A DNA stretch of 64,000 nt, taken from positions 1,746,547 to 1,810,546 of the forward strand of contig CP070691.1 in NCBI GenBank assembly GCA_020353195.1, given 5' to 3'. The notes under the pieces were generated by a model. It saw nothing but the letters and a program-made list of their open reading frames with translations, did not search any database and had not been told where the DNA came from. Of the stretch, positions 17,713 through 26,161 are shown one piece after another. The position numbers and the translations under genes were made by a program. Numbering within the stretch: position 1 is the stretch's first letter; every line of letters starts with the position of its first letter. Source of the DNA: Phycisphaerales bacterium. GTDB lineage: Bacteria; Planctomycetota; Phycisphaerae; UBA1845.

Positions 17713-18684
17713 TCAAGGAACCAGGAACGCGTCGGTGGCGGCCAATTGCACCTCGGTTCCCTCGTAGGTGGTGACGTCTCCGGCGGTCCAGATGTTGTCG
17801 CCGCCGGATCCGAGGACGGGCGAAGTGGTCCATTCGCGATGGCCATCAGCGAAGAGAACGTTCTGCCCCGTGCCGCGATGGGCCACCGTGTTGGCTTCAC
17901 GGAGGTTGCCCACGCCATGGACACGCCCGCCCTCGAACAGCGGGTTGGCATCGCTGACCACCGGGACGCACAAGCGGTCCTGCAGATTGCACGTCGGGCC
18001 TGCCATGTTCTGCATGTCGTAGCTGAAGTATCGGCGGTCTGCGACAGAGGCCGCCGAGAACGCTTGTTCAGGAGGCATAACCTGGTGATCCGGCCGGGAC
18101 GGACAGATCATGGCATCCGGTCTGACCAGGTGAACGCGAATCAGGATGTGCAGGTTGCGCCGATTCGGCGAGTTCCGCAGCCAATTCACGCCCGCCCGCA
18201 TGCCCGCATTGGGCAGACAGCCGTCGTTGGCCTGGGCATAGGACTGCAGCCCCGAGAAGATCGACGCCAGATTCGAGGTACATTGCGCCCGTTTGGCCAA
18301 GTAGCGCGATCGCGACAGGCTGGGCACGAACACGCCGACGAAGAACATGATGCAGGCGGCCAGCGCCACCAACTCCGGCAGCGAGATGATGGGGCGGCGT
18401 CCTACGCCGCGGCCCTCGCCCGGCGGCAGCGCCGAGCCCGCCACCATACGGGGGAAGCGTCGCTGCTCAATCCGATCAAGGACGTTGTCCACCAGGTTCG
18501 CGGGCGGCGGTGGGGCCGCCCAGGTCTGCAGCGGCTCGAGAATCGCCCGGATCTTGTTCAGCTCGTCGGTCAGCCCGGGGTCCTCCCGGAGCCTCCTCTC
18601 GAGGTCACGTCGGGCCTCCTCGTCGAGTCGGCCGATCGCGTAATCGAACAGAAGATCATAAATCGCAGGAAGTTGTGGCGCCAT
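17713..18684 (-). CDS. Membrane anti-sigma-like protein fused to a pseudopilin-like domain
   Basis: The first 80 residues are helical (YDLLFDYAIGRLDEEARRDL..., EDPGLTDELNKIR) and resemble the cytoplasmic part of membrane anti-sigma factors, without the zinc-binding HxxxCxxC motif. A single hydrophobic segment near residues 100-122, PELVALAACIMFF, is followed by VPSLSRSRYLAKRAQC. This matches the pseudopilin FTLIELL...[13 protein letters not shown] pattern position by position. The periplasmic part ends with HRGTGQNVLFADGHREW, the H-X-DG motif of planctomycete pseudopilins. The gene lies 88 bp behind the ECF sigma gene on the same strand, so it probably holds that sigma factor inactive. The pseudopilin-derived part may be the sensor. 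No ribosome site is evident at ATG 18684. Confidence 0.82.
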   Translation of the reverse strand: MAPQLPAIYDLLFDYAIGRLDEEARRDLERRLREDPGLTDELNKIRAILEPLQTWAAPPPPANLVDNVLDRIEQRRFPRMVAGSALPPGEGRGVGRRPIISLPELVALAACIMFFVGVFVPSLSRSRYLAKRAQCTSNLASIFSGLQSYAQANDGCLPNAGMRAGVNWLRNSPNRRNLHILIRVHLVRPDAMICPSRPDHQVMPPEQAFSAASVADRRYFSYDMQNMAGPTCNLQDRLCVPVVSDANPLFEGGRVHGVGNLREANTVAHRGTGQNVLFADGHREWTTSPVLGSGGDNIWTAGDVTTYEGTEVQLAATDAFLVP

Positions 18685-18772
18685 GCCAACGAATCCAGAC
18701 AGGTCCTGCCCACCTCGTTTGCCAGGTCCGCCCGCACGGGCGGCCCATCGGTCCCATCAACAGTACGTCCCG

Positions 18773-19378
18773 TCAGTCCGACAGGTTCTGACCCTTTTTC
18801 TGCTCGTGCCGCAAGGCCCTCCCGAACGCCCCTACCGCGGCGTGAAGGCGGCTTTTCACGGTCCCGAGGGGGATATCCAGGATCTCGGCCATCTCCTTGT
18901 AGGTGAACTGGTGGAAGTAGGCCAGGACCAGCGCCTCGCACAAGGCCGGGGGCAGCCGGTCGATTCCCCGCCGCACTGCGCGCCGCTTCTCCTCAACGTC
19001 CATCTGCTGGCCTGGCGCATGCGCCTGGTCGGCCAGAAGGTCGAGGAATGTCTGCCCCGCGTCGTCGTCGCCGGCGATTTTCGCGTCGAGCGCGACTTCC
19101 CGCTGGCGGGAGCGGGCACGGAGCCAGTCGCGCGCCTTGTTGGCGCCGATGGTGAAGAGCCAGGGCTTGAAGCGGCGCGACAGATCAAAGCGGTCCGCCG
19201 ACACGTGGACCTGCAGGAACGATTCCTGCACCACGTCGTCGGCCGCCGCTGAACTCCGGGTGAATCGAAACACGAAGTCGTACAGCTCGCGGCTGTGGCG
19301 CGTGACGATCAGGCGAAAGGCCTCGGGGTCGCCCCTGATGTGATCAGCCAACAGTTGCTCGTCGGTTCGCCTGCTCAC
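18773..19378 (-). CDS. ECF-type RNA polymerase sigma factor
   Basis: The 201-residue product has sigma region 2 (RELYDFVFRFTRSSAAADDVVQ split around the conserved D-D-V-Q-E core, then FKPWLFTIGANKARDWLR) and sigma region 4 (LPPALCEALVLAYFHQFTYK, EMAEILDIPLGTVKSRL as the helix-turn-helix). Regions 1.1 and 3 are missing, as in the extracytoplasmic-function group. It would direct RNA polymerase to a small regulon, controlled by the membrane anti-sigma-like protein downstream. GTG 19378 was chosen over an upstream in-frame start at 19408 because a TACAAT box ends 7 nt before it. No ribosome site is present at either start, which suggests leaderless translation. Confidence 0.9.
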   Translation of the reverse strand: MSRRTDEQLLADHIRGDPEAFRLIVTRHSRELYDFVFRFTRSSAAADDVVQESFLQVHVSADRFDLSRRFKPWLFTIGANKARDWLRARSRQREVALDAKIAGDDDAGQTFLDLLADQAHAPGQQMDVEEKRRAVRRGIDRLPPALCEALVLAYFHQFTYKEMAEILDIPLGTVKSRLHAAVGAFGRALRHEQKKGQNLSD

Positions 19379-19391
19379 GGCGGGTATTGTA
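19379..19391 (-). promoter_or_regulatory. Possible -10 element directly in front of the ECF sigma start codon
   Basis: TACAAT (19386-19391, minus strand) is followed by 7 nt and then the GTG start. A transcript starting at the normal distance would begin at or next to the start codon, so the mRNA would be leaderless. The -35 region 17 bp upstream, CTGGCT, is a poor match. Confidence 0.4.
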
Positions 19392-19533
19392 CACCCGCGC
19401 GCAGGCACAGCCAGAGTTCGCCGTCGTGCGATCCCGGCACCGGAACGGATCGTCTCTCATGGGCAGCACCGGGCCCTGACCCGCCTGGTGTGAATAGACC
19501 AAGAGGATGAGCTGATGCCCCATCCGAGGGGTG

Positions 19534-20586
19534 TCACGATTGCAGCACTTCGATGAGTTGGTCGGTGTTGCGGCGGAGCCAGTCCACCTTGCGGCGGACC
19601 ACCTGCATGAATCGGAACCCGTGCCAGCGGCCGAACGAGCCGGTCATGGCGATGGGAACCACGCTCTCGGCGATCAGCGCCTCGATCATCAGATGCGGAA
19701 TGGCCCGGCGCTGCGGCTCGGTGAGCGGCTCCACTTTCTCGTAGGCGGACAGGAACAGATTCGCGCGCGAGTCGTCGAGGTGGTCCGGCCAGTTTTCCGG
19801 CTGATCGCCGGTCAGCATCGAGAACTGCAGCGTGCCGTTGGCGACGTCAATGATCCGTTTTGACAATCGGGCGGAGTCGTAGTCAATGATGGCGGCCACT
19901 CTGTCGTTCTTGAACAGCATGTTGCCGGGGTGCCAGTCGGAGTGGATGACCTGGTCGGGATCCCCGTCGATCCCGAAGTTCCGGACCGCGTCCGCCGCCT
20001 GGTCGTACGCCTCGTAGAGGGTGTTGATCGTGCCCAGCAGTTCCGCCTGGTGGCCGACCACGCTTTCGTGCGGACTGATGGACGAGGGGATCGTGTTCAG
20101 GCCGGTGCGCACGGCGTTGGCATCGTGGTAGTCCCCCGTCGGGCAGTCGGGGTCGCGATCGAACCCGCGCGTCGAACGGTGGAACACGCCCAGAATCCGC
20201 CCGGCGTCGCGCGTCTCGTCGTGTGTACCGCGGTACGAATGTCCGGAAACGTACTCGAACAGTTCGTATACGCGATCGCGAAGGACGAGAACCGGCTGGG
20301 TCGGATCGTCGCAATGGGCCGGCAGCACGAGGCGGGGCAGGGGGAACCCGTTGCCGGCCAGATGGGCTTGCAGGCGATGGGCGAACCCGATCCGGTTGAG
20401 ATTCGCCCGCTCCGGATCACGGCGCTTGAGCAGGAACTTGCCTTTCGCGCAGACGATGCCGACCTTCGGGCTTCGCCGCGAACCCCGGGCGAACTCCGTG
20501 ATCGACTCGATGGCGCCGAGGGAATAGTGGCTGAGCACGATGGCCAGCTCATCTGCGTCAAAGGTGTCGCGCTGTCGATCTTTCAA
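19534..20586 (-). CDS. Aminoglycoside/homoserine-kinase-like phosphotransferase (APH family)
   Basis: This protein of up to 350 residues has the kinase-like APH/ThrB2 fold. The catalytic loop is VIHSDWHPGNMLF near residue 215 and the metal-binding motif IIDYDSARL lies about 15 residues later. A lysine in FLLKRRDPE near residue 53 probably binds ATP. It phosphorylates a small molecule; the homoserine kinase type II, choline kinase and antibiotic kinase families all share these motifs, so the substrate is open. The frame starts with TTG 20586 without a ribosome site; a GTG about 16 codons later is the alternative. It is not obviously in an operon. Confidence 0.78.
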   Translation of the reverse strand: MKDRQRDTFDADELAIVLSHYSLGAIESITEFARGSRRSPKVGIVCAKGKFLLKRRDPERANLNRIGFAHRLQAHLAGNGFPLPRLVLPAHCDDPTQPVLVLRDRVYELFEYVSGHSYRGTHDETRDAGRILGVFHRSTRGFDRDPDCPTGDYHDANAVRTGLNTIPSSISPHESVVGHQAELLGTINTLYEAYDQAADAVRNFGIDGDPDQVIHSDWHPGNMLFKNDRVAAIIDYDSARLSKRIIDVANGTLQFSMLTGDQPENWPDHLDDSRANLFLSAYEKVEPLTEPQRRAIPHLMIEALIAESVVPIAMTGSFGRWHGFRFMQVVRRKVDWLRRNTDQLIEVLQS

Positions 20587-20735
20587 GTCGAAGCTCTATA
20601 ATTGCGCCCCTGATGCCCAATGCGGGGACCTCGCTGCCGGTGGGTGGGCAGCCGGTATCGGCTCAACGGGTTCGATGATAATCGCCGGCGCGGGCAAGTC
20701 AAACCGGGGCCGCTCCCACGGCCCGGAGGTGTGGT

Positions 20736-21293
20736 ATGAATCGAGAGCAGGCCTGGAAACTACTGAACGAGTACACTCAGAACCAAGCCCTCATCAAGCA
20801 CGCACTGGCGGTGGAGGCGGCCATGCGCCACTACGCCCGGCTGACCGGCGAGGACGAGGAGCGGTGGGGCGCGGTCGGGCTCATCCATGATTTCGATTAC
20901 GAGCGCTGGCCGGAACCGCCCGACCACACGCGAAAAGGCGCCGAGGTGCTTCGTGCCGCCGGCGTGGATGAGGAAATCGTCGGGGCGATGCTGTCCCACG
21001 CCCACTGGAACCAGGACGAGTATCCGCTGGACAGCCCGTTGCGAAAGACGCTGTTTGCCGTCGACGAGCTATGCGGGTTCATCATCGCGGTGGCCCTGGT
21101 GCGCCCGGAGCGTCTGAACGGAATGACCCCCAAAAGCGTCCGCAAGAAGATGAAGGACAAGCGGTTCGCCGCGGCCGTGTCACGCGAGGACATCGCCAAA
21201 GGCGCGGAGTTGCTCGGCCTCGACATCAACGAGCACATCGCCAACGGCATCGCCGCTTTGCAGACGGTTCCGCAGCAACTGGGTCTGGAGTGA
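20736..21293 (+). CDS. HD-domain hydrolase-like protein
   Basis: This 185-residue protein has an HD-superfamily metal-binding fold. An early His is in LIKHALAVEAAMRHYA, the HD pair is in VGLIHDFDYERW near residue 52, and MLSHAHWNQDEY supplies later histidines. Related small proteins are annotated as HDIG-domain hydrolases acting on phosphorylated substrates. The C-terminal half (LNGMTPKSVRKKMKDKRFAA, then AKGAELLGLDINEHI) is conserved in this subgroup. GGAGG is well placed in front of ATG 20736. A perfect TATAAT at 20597-20602 upstream may be its promoter, although no good -35 box was found. The substrate is unknown. Confidence 0.85.
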   Translation: MNREQAWKLLNEYTQNQALIKHALAVEAAMRHYARLTGEDEERWGAVGLIHDFDYERWPEPPDHTRKGAEVLRAAGVDEEIVGAMLSHAHWNQDEYPLDSPLRKTLFAVDELCGFIIAVALVRPERLNGMTPKSVRKKMKDKRFAAAVSREDIAKGAELLGLDINEHIANGIAALQTVPQQLGLE

Positions 21294-21347
21294 TGAAGCG
21301 CCGGTTTCGAGCGGACCGCTTCCTTCGCGCCCCCGCGTCAATCGCGC

Positions 21348-23507
21348 TTACGGTCGCGGATCCTTGCGCGACTCGCGAACGACGACCACGTGAACGTTTC
21401 CGGGCCCGTGAACGCCGGTGATGAGGATGCCCTCGATGTCGGCGGTCTTGCTCGGACCGCTGATCAGCGTCAGGTTCGCGGGGAGGCCCGTCGGCAAGCA
21501 GGTTGTGAACAGGTCAATCAGATCCGGTACGATCTGCTCCTGCCAGACTACGGCCACGTGGACCGGTGGAATCAGACTCAATCCCCGCCACAGCTCGGGG
21601 CCACTGACACAGACGAGGCTTCCGGTCTCCGCCACGGCAGCGTACACACCGGTCACCCCGACGTGGGCCGAGAACATGACCTGGTCACCGGCGTGCGGGT
21701 CCAGCATCTCCATGCTGCCTGCCAGCGACCGTTCGAGTTCCCGCCGGCAAACGAGCGACGGCTCGATGACGACTTTTCCGGCGCCGGCGTCCGCGCCGGT
21801 GGCGACGTCATGCACCAGCGCCGCCACGTCGCGCGCGAGGGCGTCGGTCGACGATTGTGTCACGTGCAGACCCAGATCACCGGCGCGGGCGCAGAAGACC
21901 GACACGAGGTCATCGTCCGGTGCCGTCTGCCGGACAACGGCGGGGTCGACTCGCGGCAGGGGGGACGGACGTGATTCTGTGGATCTCCCTATCCGGCTGT
22001 CAATGTCCGATTCTTCGTGCGCCCTATCGACGCAGGGGCGCCGAGAGATCCCGGTACGTTCCACTGAGTCGCTCTGTGCGCGCACTCCTGCCCTTTCCGT
22101 CGGCATGGCTTCTTCTTCCTGCCACACCTGCCGGAAGGGTCTGGCCGCCGGGCGGGGCAGATCGCGCAACCGGGTGAGCCGGCTGAACGGACCGGGCAGG
22201 CTACGAATCCAGTCGCCGTCCGCCCCGAGCCCGGAACAAGCCCGGGCCAGCTTCTGTCCGAACTGATACGACCACGGTCTCGAGAGCATCTCCGACGCCA
22301 ATCGAAATGCAATCCGCCGGCCCCACGGCGCCGTCTTGCGGTCGACCTGGTCCCGGCGCAGGCGGACCAGCATATCCGGGATGTCGATTCGGACCGGGCA
22401 GACCTCCAGGCACCGGCCGCACAGGCTCGATGCCTGCGGCAGATCGGCATAGTGCTCCGGGTCGTTCAAGAGCGGGGCCAGGAGTTTTCCGATCGGTCCC
22501 GGGTAGACGTTCTCATACGCATGCCCGCCGATGCGGCGGTACACCGGGCACGCGTTCAGGCATGCGCCGCAGCGAATGCACCGCAACACGTCGCGGTACT
22601 CGCCGGACTCGATTCGCCGGCGTCCCCCGTCGAGGATGACGACGTGGAGTTGCTCGGGTCCGTCCGGGTCCGCCGGCCGGCGTGGACCGTGGATCAGCGA
22701 CGTGTAGACGGTGATCGGCTGCCCGGTGCTCGATCGCGCCAGGACCTTCAGGAAAACCGCCAGGTCCGCCGTTCGCGGAACGACTTTCTCCCTGCCCATC
22801 AGCGCGATGTGCACGCGAGGGCGGGTCGTCGAGAGTCGGCCGTTGCCCTCGTTCGTGCAGATGCAGATCGCCCCGGTCTCGGCGACGGCGAAGTTCACGC
22901 CGCTGATCCCCAGGTCGCACCGGCGGAAGACGTCGCGCAGGTATCGCCGCGCGTGCGTCGTCAGCGCTTGCGGGTCTTCCGTGTATTCAACACCGAGCTT
23001 TCGCGCGAAGGCCCGGGCGATCGTCTTTCGGTTCTTGTGGATGATGGGCGTGACGATGTGGCTGGGGCGATCGTGGTCGATCTGCACGATGAACTCGCCC
23101 AGGTCGGTTTCGACCATGCGGACGCCGGCGGCCTCCAACGCGGCGGCCAGGCCCGTCTCCTCGGTGGTCATCGACTTGACCTTGGCGCACAGCGTCAGGT
23201 TGTTGTCACGGGCGATGCGAACAATGCACTCGTTGGCGTCGGCTGGCGTGGCAACGACATGGACCTTCCCGCCGAGGGCCTCGACCCGTTCGATGAACCG
23301 GGTCACATAGCGATCAAGATGGTCCACGGTGTGCTGTTTGATTCCGGTGGCCAGGTCGCGCAGCGCTTCGAAGTCCCTGACCCCGGCGACGGCGGCGGCC
23401 CTGGCGGCGATCTTGGCCGTCGCCGCTGTGGCGACGGCGCCGCGGAGGGCGTCGTCACCGAGCGCCCGCCTCACGTTCGCCTCGAACCACGTTTCGCAGC
23501 GGCTCAC
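21348..23507 (-). CDS. Fused LutB-LutC lactate oxidation iron-sulfur protein
   Basis: This 719-residue protein joins two parts of the lactate utilisation complex. Residues 1-420 are LutB-like: a LUD domain with GISGVNFAVAETGAICICTN, then two ferredoxin-type sites, CIRCGACLNACPVYR near 308 and CGRCLEVCPVRIDIP near 362. Residues around 420-500 form a charged, low-complexity linker. Residues 500-719 are a second LUD domain of LutC type, with VTGVYAAVAETGSLVC and HVAVVWQEQIVPDL. With LutA it would oxidise L-lactate to pyruvate at the cytoplasmic membrane. Its GTG start overlaps the LutA stop codon (GTGA), so the two are translationally coupled. LutB and LutC are separate in Bacillus; a fusion is less usual. 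Confidence 0.92.
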   Translation of the reverse strand: MSRCETWFEANVRRALGDDALRGAVATAATAKIAARAAAVAGVRDFEALRDLATGIKQHTVDHLDRYVTRFIERVEALGGKVHVVATPADANECIVRIARDNNLTLCAKVKSMTTEETGLAAALEAAGVRMVETDLGEFIVQIDHDRPSHIVTPIIHKNRKTIARAFARKLGVEYTEDPQALTTHARRYLRDVFRRCDLGISGVNFAVAETGAICICTNEGNGRLSTTRPRVHIALMGREKVVPRTADLAVFLKVLARSSTGQPITVYTSLIHGPRRPADPDGPEQLHVVILDGGRRRIESGEYRDVLRCIRCGACLNACPVYRRIGGHAYENVYPGPIGKLLAPLLNDPEHYADLPQASSLCGRCLEVCPVRIDIPDMLVRLRRDQVDRKTAPWGRRIAFRLASEMLSRPWSYQFGQKLARACSGLGADGDWIRSLPGPFSRLTRLRDLPRPAARPFRQVWQEEEAMPTERAGVRAQSDSVERTGISRRPCVDRAHEESDIDSRIGRSTESRPSPLPRVDPAVVRQTAPDDDLVSVFCARAGDLGLHVTQSSTDALARDVAALVHDVATGADAGAGKVVIEPSLVCRRELERSLAGSMEMLDPHAGDQVMFSAHVGVTGVYAAVAETGSLVCVSGPELWRGLSLIPPVHVAVVWQEQIVPDLIDLFTTCLPTGLPANLTLISGPSKTADIEGILITGVHGPGNVHVVVVRESRKDPRP

Positions 23508-24253
23508 GGTACGTCATCCATCAGGCCAAGTGACTCCGCCAGAACCTCGGCGATGTGTTTGAAGGTCACATTCATGCCTCGGCGCCGCGCGGTTCCCTCG
23601 ACGGTCATCGCACAGCCGGCTTCGTTGCAAATGACGACGCTCGCGCCGGTTCGCTCGATGGCGTCGAGCTTGTCGCTCACCATCGCGTTGCTGATGTTCG
23701 GGAACAGGGAACTGAAGGCCCCTCCGAAACCACAACATTCGTCCATCTGTTCGAGCGGCCGATAGACAACACCGCCCAACTCGCCGACGCATCGAGAGGC
23801 CTGGTCCGCCGATTGGAGCCCGCGCAGATGGCAGCCGTAGTGGTAGGTGACCGGCTCGGCGGGGTCGGCCGTGATTGACGACAGGTCGATCTTCAGCACG
23901 TCGGTGATGAACGCCCCGAATTCCCACGTCCGCGCCGCCAACTGCCGGGCCCGATCGGCATAGGCCCGGTCACCCGCCAGCAGGTGCGGCGTGTGGTGGA
24001 CCACCATCGACGCGCATGAACCCGACGGTGTGACCACGTAGTCGCAGCCCTCGAACACGTCGATCATCCGCCGACCCATGGCGGCCGCTTCGCGGTGGAA
24101 CCCGTTGTTGTACGCCGGTTGCCCGCAGCAGGTCTGTCCGACTGGAAAGCGGACCCGGCACCCGAAGTGGCGCAGCACGCGGACGACAGCCACGCCCACA
24201 CGCGGGGCGAACGTATCGGTCAGACAGGTGACAAACAGGGCCACGTCCACCAC
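23504..24253 (-). CDS. lutA: LutA-like lactate oxidation subunit with CCG domains
   Basis: This protein of about 249 residues carries two cysteine-rich CCG domains that bind iron-sulfur clusters: TCCGQPAYN with SGSCASMV, and HYGCHLRGLQ with DECCGFGGAF and CNEAGCAM. This is the LutA/YkgE and GlpC-type pattern. It works with the fused LutB-LutC protein encoded immediately downstream in oxidation of lactate. The frame is open back to TTG 24265, but GTG 24253 has GGAG 6 nt upstream and gives the usual start of the family (VDVALFVTCLTD), so it was chosen. GTG 24250 is nearly as good. It is the first gene of a two-gene operon. Confidence 0.92.
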   Translation of the reverse strand: MVDVALFVTCLTDTFAPRVGVAVVRVLRHFGCRVRFPVGQTCCGQPAYNNGFHREAAAMGRRMIDVFEGCDYVVTPSGSCASMVVHHTPHLLAGDRAYADRARQLAARTWEFGAFITDVLKIDLSSITADPAEPVTYHYGCHLRGLQSADQASRCVGELGGVVYRPLEQMDECCGFGGAFSSLFPNISNAMVSDKLDAIERTGASVVICNEAGCAMTVEGTARRRGMNVTFKHIAEVLAESLGLMDDVP

Positions 24254-24409
24254 TGCGAACTCCAAACCGCCCGCGCACGGGTTGGCCGAACGCAGGGACG
24301 CTCAGACGTCGGCGCGGTCATAATCGCAATTGCGCCGAGCCCGGCCCGTTCGAAGGCAGGCGTGCGACAGGGCGGCACCTCGGGGCCCGGGCAGGATGCG
24401 GTTCGTCGG

Positions 24410-26095
24410 TCATTCCGTCGTATCGTCTCGCTGGCGCGCCAGCGGACTGGGCAGGATCGGAGGCTTGTCGAAGTCGCGATCCACCTTGGCCAGATCCAGT
24501 TCCTCGAACAGCATCGCCGGGGCGCTCACCGTGGTGGAGCCCCCCCATCCGCCGGAGTTGCGCACGAAGGGAGTGTCCCCGGCCGCCAGCACGCGCTTGA
24601 ACGCTTTCAGATCGACCTGAGCGATCTCGGCCCCGCGGACCAGCTCTTCCCGGCCGTCGGGATACACCTTGTACATGACCAGGGGAGCGGACCCGCCGCC
24701 CCGCGAAAAGCCGCCGCCGATGCTGCCCAGCGCGGCGATGCGGATGCCGTATTCCAGCCCCTCGTCCTCGCAGGCTTCGAGCAGCTCTTCTGTCAGCGTG
24801 GCAGCGTCGCTTCCGTCGGTGGCGGTGACGCTCAGGCAACCGGTCGACGCGGTGGGACCGTAGGCCCCGCGACCGTGTCCGGTCGAGTTCTTGAAGGTCT
24901 TCGACGGATTGCGTGACATGAGCAGGGTTTTGAGCCGTCCCTGCTCGACAAGCGTCACCGGGCGGGCCTTGACTCCCTGGTCGTCGTACGCGTAGTGCCC
25001 GAGAACCTGGGTGCCGGCGATGGTTTCCCGGGTCGGGTCGTCCACCACGTCGAGGAAGCGGGCGAGCACGCGCTTGTCGAGCTTGTTCTCGAAGTCGTCC
25101 GGGCTGGTGCGGCTGCCCACCGGTCGCTGGCCTCCGGCGAACCTGCCTGCGAACTGTCGTGCAAAGACCGTGGTGGCCGGTTCGGCTTCGAAGAGCACCG
25201 GGCCGGTGTAGGATTCGAGGGCCGGGGCCTGCTTTGTCGCCAGAAGCTGCGTGATCATCTTGCGGCAGCGTTGGGACAGCTCGTCGCCAGCGGGCAAGTC
25301 CGCGAGTTTCTCACCGTGGAGCGAGATGGAATCGGACAATTCCATGCCGTCGTCGACCTGCACGGTCGCGCTGACGTGGAGCGAGAACCGCGATCCTGTG
25401 GTGCGCAGCCGCGTGCCCTCGGTGTTGACCAGATACTTGTTCCCCAACACTCCCTCGACGCGCACATTCGAGTTCTTGATGTCGGGGTAGTCTCTGAAGA
25501 TGGCCGACAGCGCCACCGCCAGCTGTTCCAGGGGTGCGGTATCGATGGCGACGGGCAGACGTTCCTCGAAGTAGACGGCCGGGGGCTCACGGGAGAAGTC
25601 GTCGGGCTTGTCCTCGATCATCTTGCTTTCCATGAACGCCTTCTTCTTCACGAAGGTTTCGGCCGCCTCCTTGTATTGGCGATCGGTCGCCCACCAGATG
25701 GCCTGGCGGATGGCGTTATAGTCGTCTTCGATGGGGATGGAGACGCCGCCCCATCCACCGTAGCCGTATCCCCCGCCGCTGAAATTGGTGTTGTCCAGCT
25801 CATAGGAGCCGACACGGACACCGGTGCGCAGTCTTCGCGACCGGCTTTCATCTCGACGCGCGACCGCGCCGAGATCGGCCGACACCCATGCCACGGCGGC
25901 GTCGACCAGTCCGTACTCGATGAAATAGGGGCGCTGCAGGTCTTCGAGCTTCAGGCCCGCCTTGCCTCGTTCCAGTTCATCGACCAGGGCCCGCAGCACC
26001 ATGTCCTGCTTCATCTCTCGTTGGACGATTTCGTCCGCCGGCGCCTCCGCGTGCAGTGCCCAGATCGCAACGGCCATCGCGGCTATGGAAGTCAT
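24410..26095 (-). CDS. Exported TldE/PmbA-like protein without zinc-binding motif
   Basis: This 561-residue protein belongs to the TldD/TldE (PmbA) metalloprotease family: VNTEGTRLRTTGSRFSL, then VLFEAEPATTVFARQFAG, TLVEQGRLKTLLMSRNPSKT and a C-terminal VRGAEIAQV segment. At the site where TldD has HEXXXH it reads ARQFAG, so the zinc ligands are lost and it is likely the non-catalytic partner. A signal peptide (MTSIAAMAVAIWALHAEAPA) indicates export, unlike E. coli TldD/TldE, which act in the cytosol. ATG 26095 was chosen over ATG 26110 because GGGAG lies 8 nt before it. It follows the TldD-like gene by 66 bp and probably forms a complex with that protein. Confidence 0.85.
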   Translation of the reverse strand: MTSIAAMAVAIWALHAEAPADEIVQREMKQDMVLRALVDELERGKAGLKLEDLQRPYFIEYGLVDAAVAWVSADLGAVARRDESRSRRLRTGVRVGSYELDNTNFSGGGYGYGGWGGVSIPIEDDYNAIRQAIWWATDRQYKEAAETFVKKKAFMESKMIEDKPDDFSREPPAVYFEERLPVAIDTAPLEQLAVALSAIFRDYPDIKNSNVRVEGVLGNKYLVNTEGTRLRTTGSRFSLHVSATVQVDDGMELSDSISLHGEKLADLPAGDELSQRCRKMITQLLATKQAPALESYTGPVLFEAEPATTVFARQFAGRFAGGQRPVGSRTSPDDFENKLDKRVLARFLDVVDDPTRETIAGTQVLGHYAYDDQGVKARPVTLVEQGRLKTLLMSRNPSKTFKNSTGHGRGAYGPTASTGCLSVTATDGSDAATLTEELLEACEDEGLEYGIRIAALGSIGGGFSRGGGSAPLVMYKVYPDGREELVRGAEIAQVDLKAFKRVLAAGDTPFVRNSGGWGGSTTVSAPAMLFEELDLAKVDRDFDKPPILPSPLARQRDDTTE

Positions 26096-26161
26096 TGGCT
26101 CATCTCCCAAACTCAGTGCGGGCTCTCGACAACTTCGTCACCGACGCCGGACTCGAGCCGG

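Noticed and set aside
20597..20602. Perfect TATAAT as a certain promoter of the HD protein gene
   Set aside because: The sequence 17-18 bp upstream is far from TTGACA, and the box lies next to the start of an opposite-strand gene, so it is mentioned only as a possibility.
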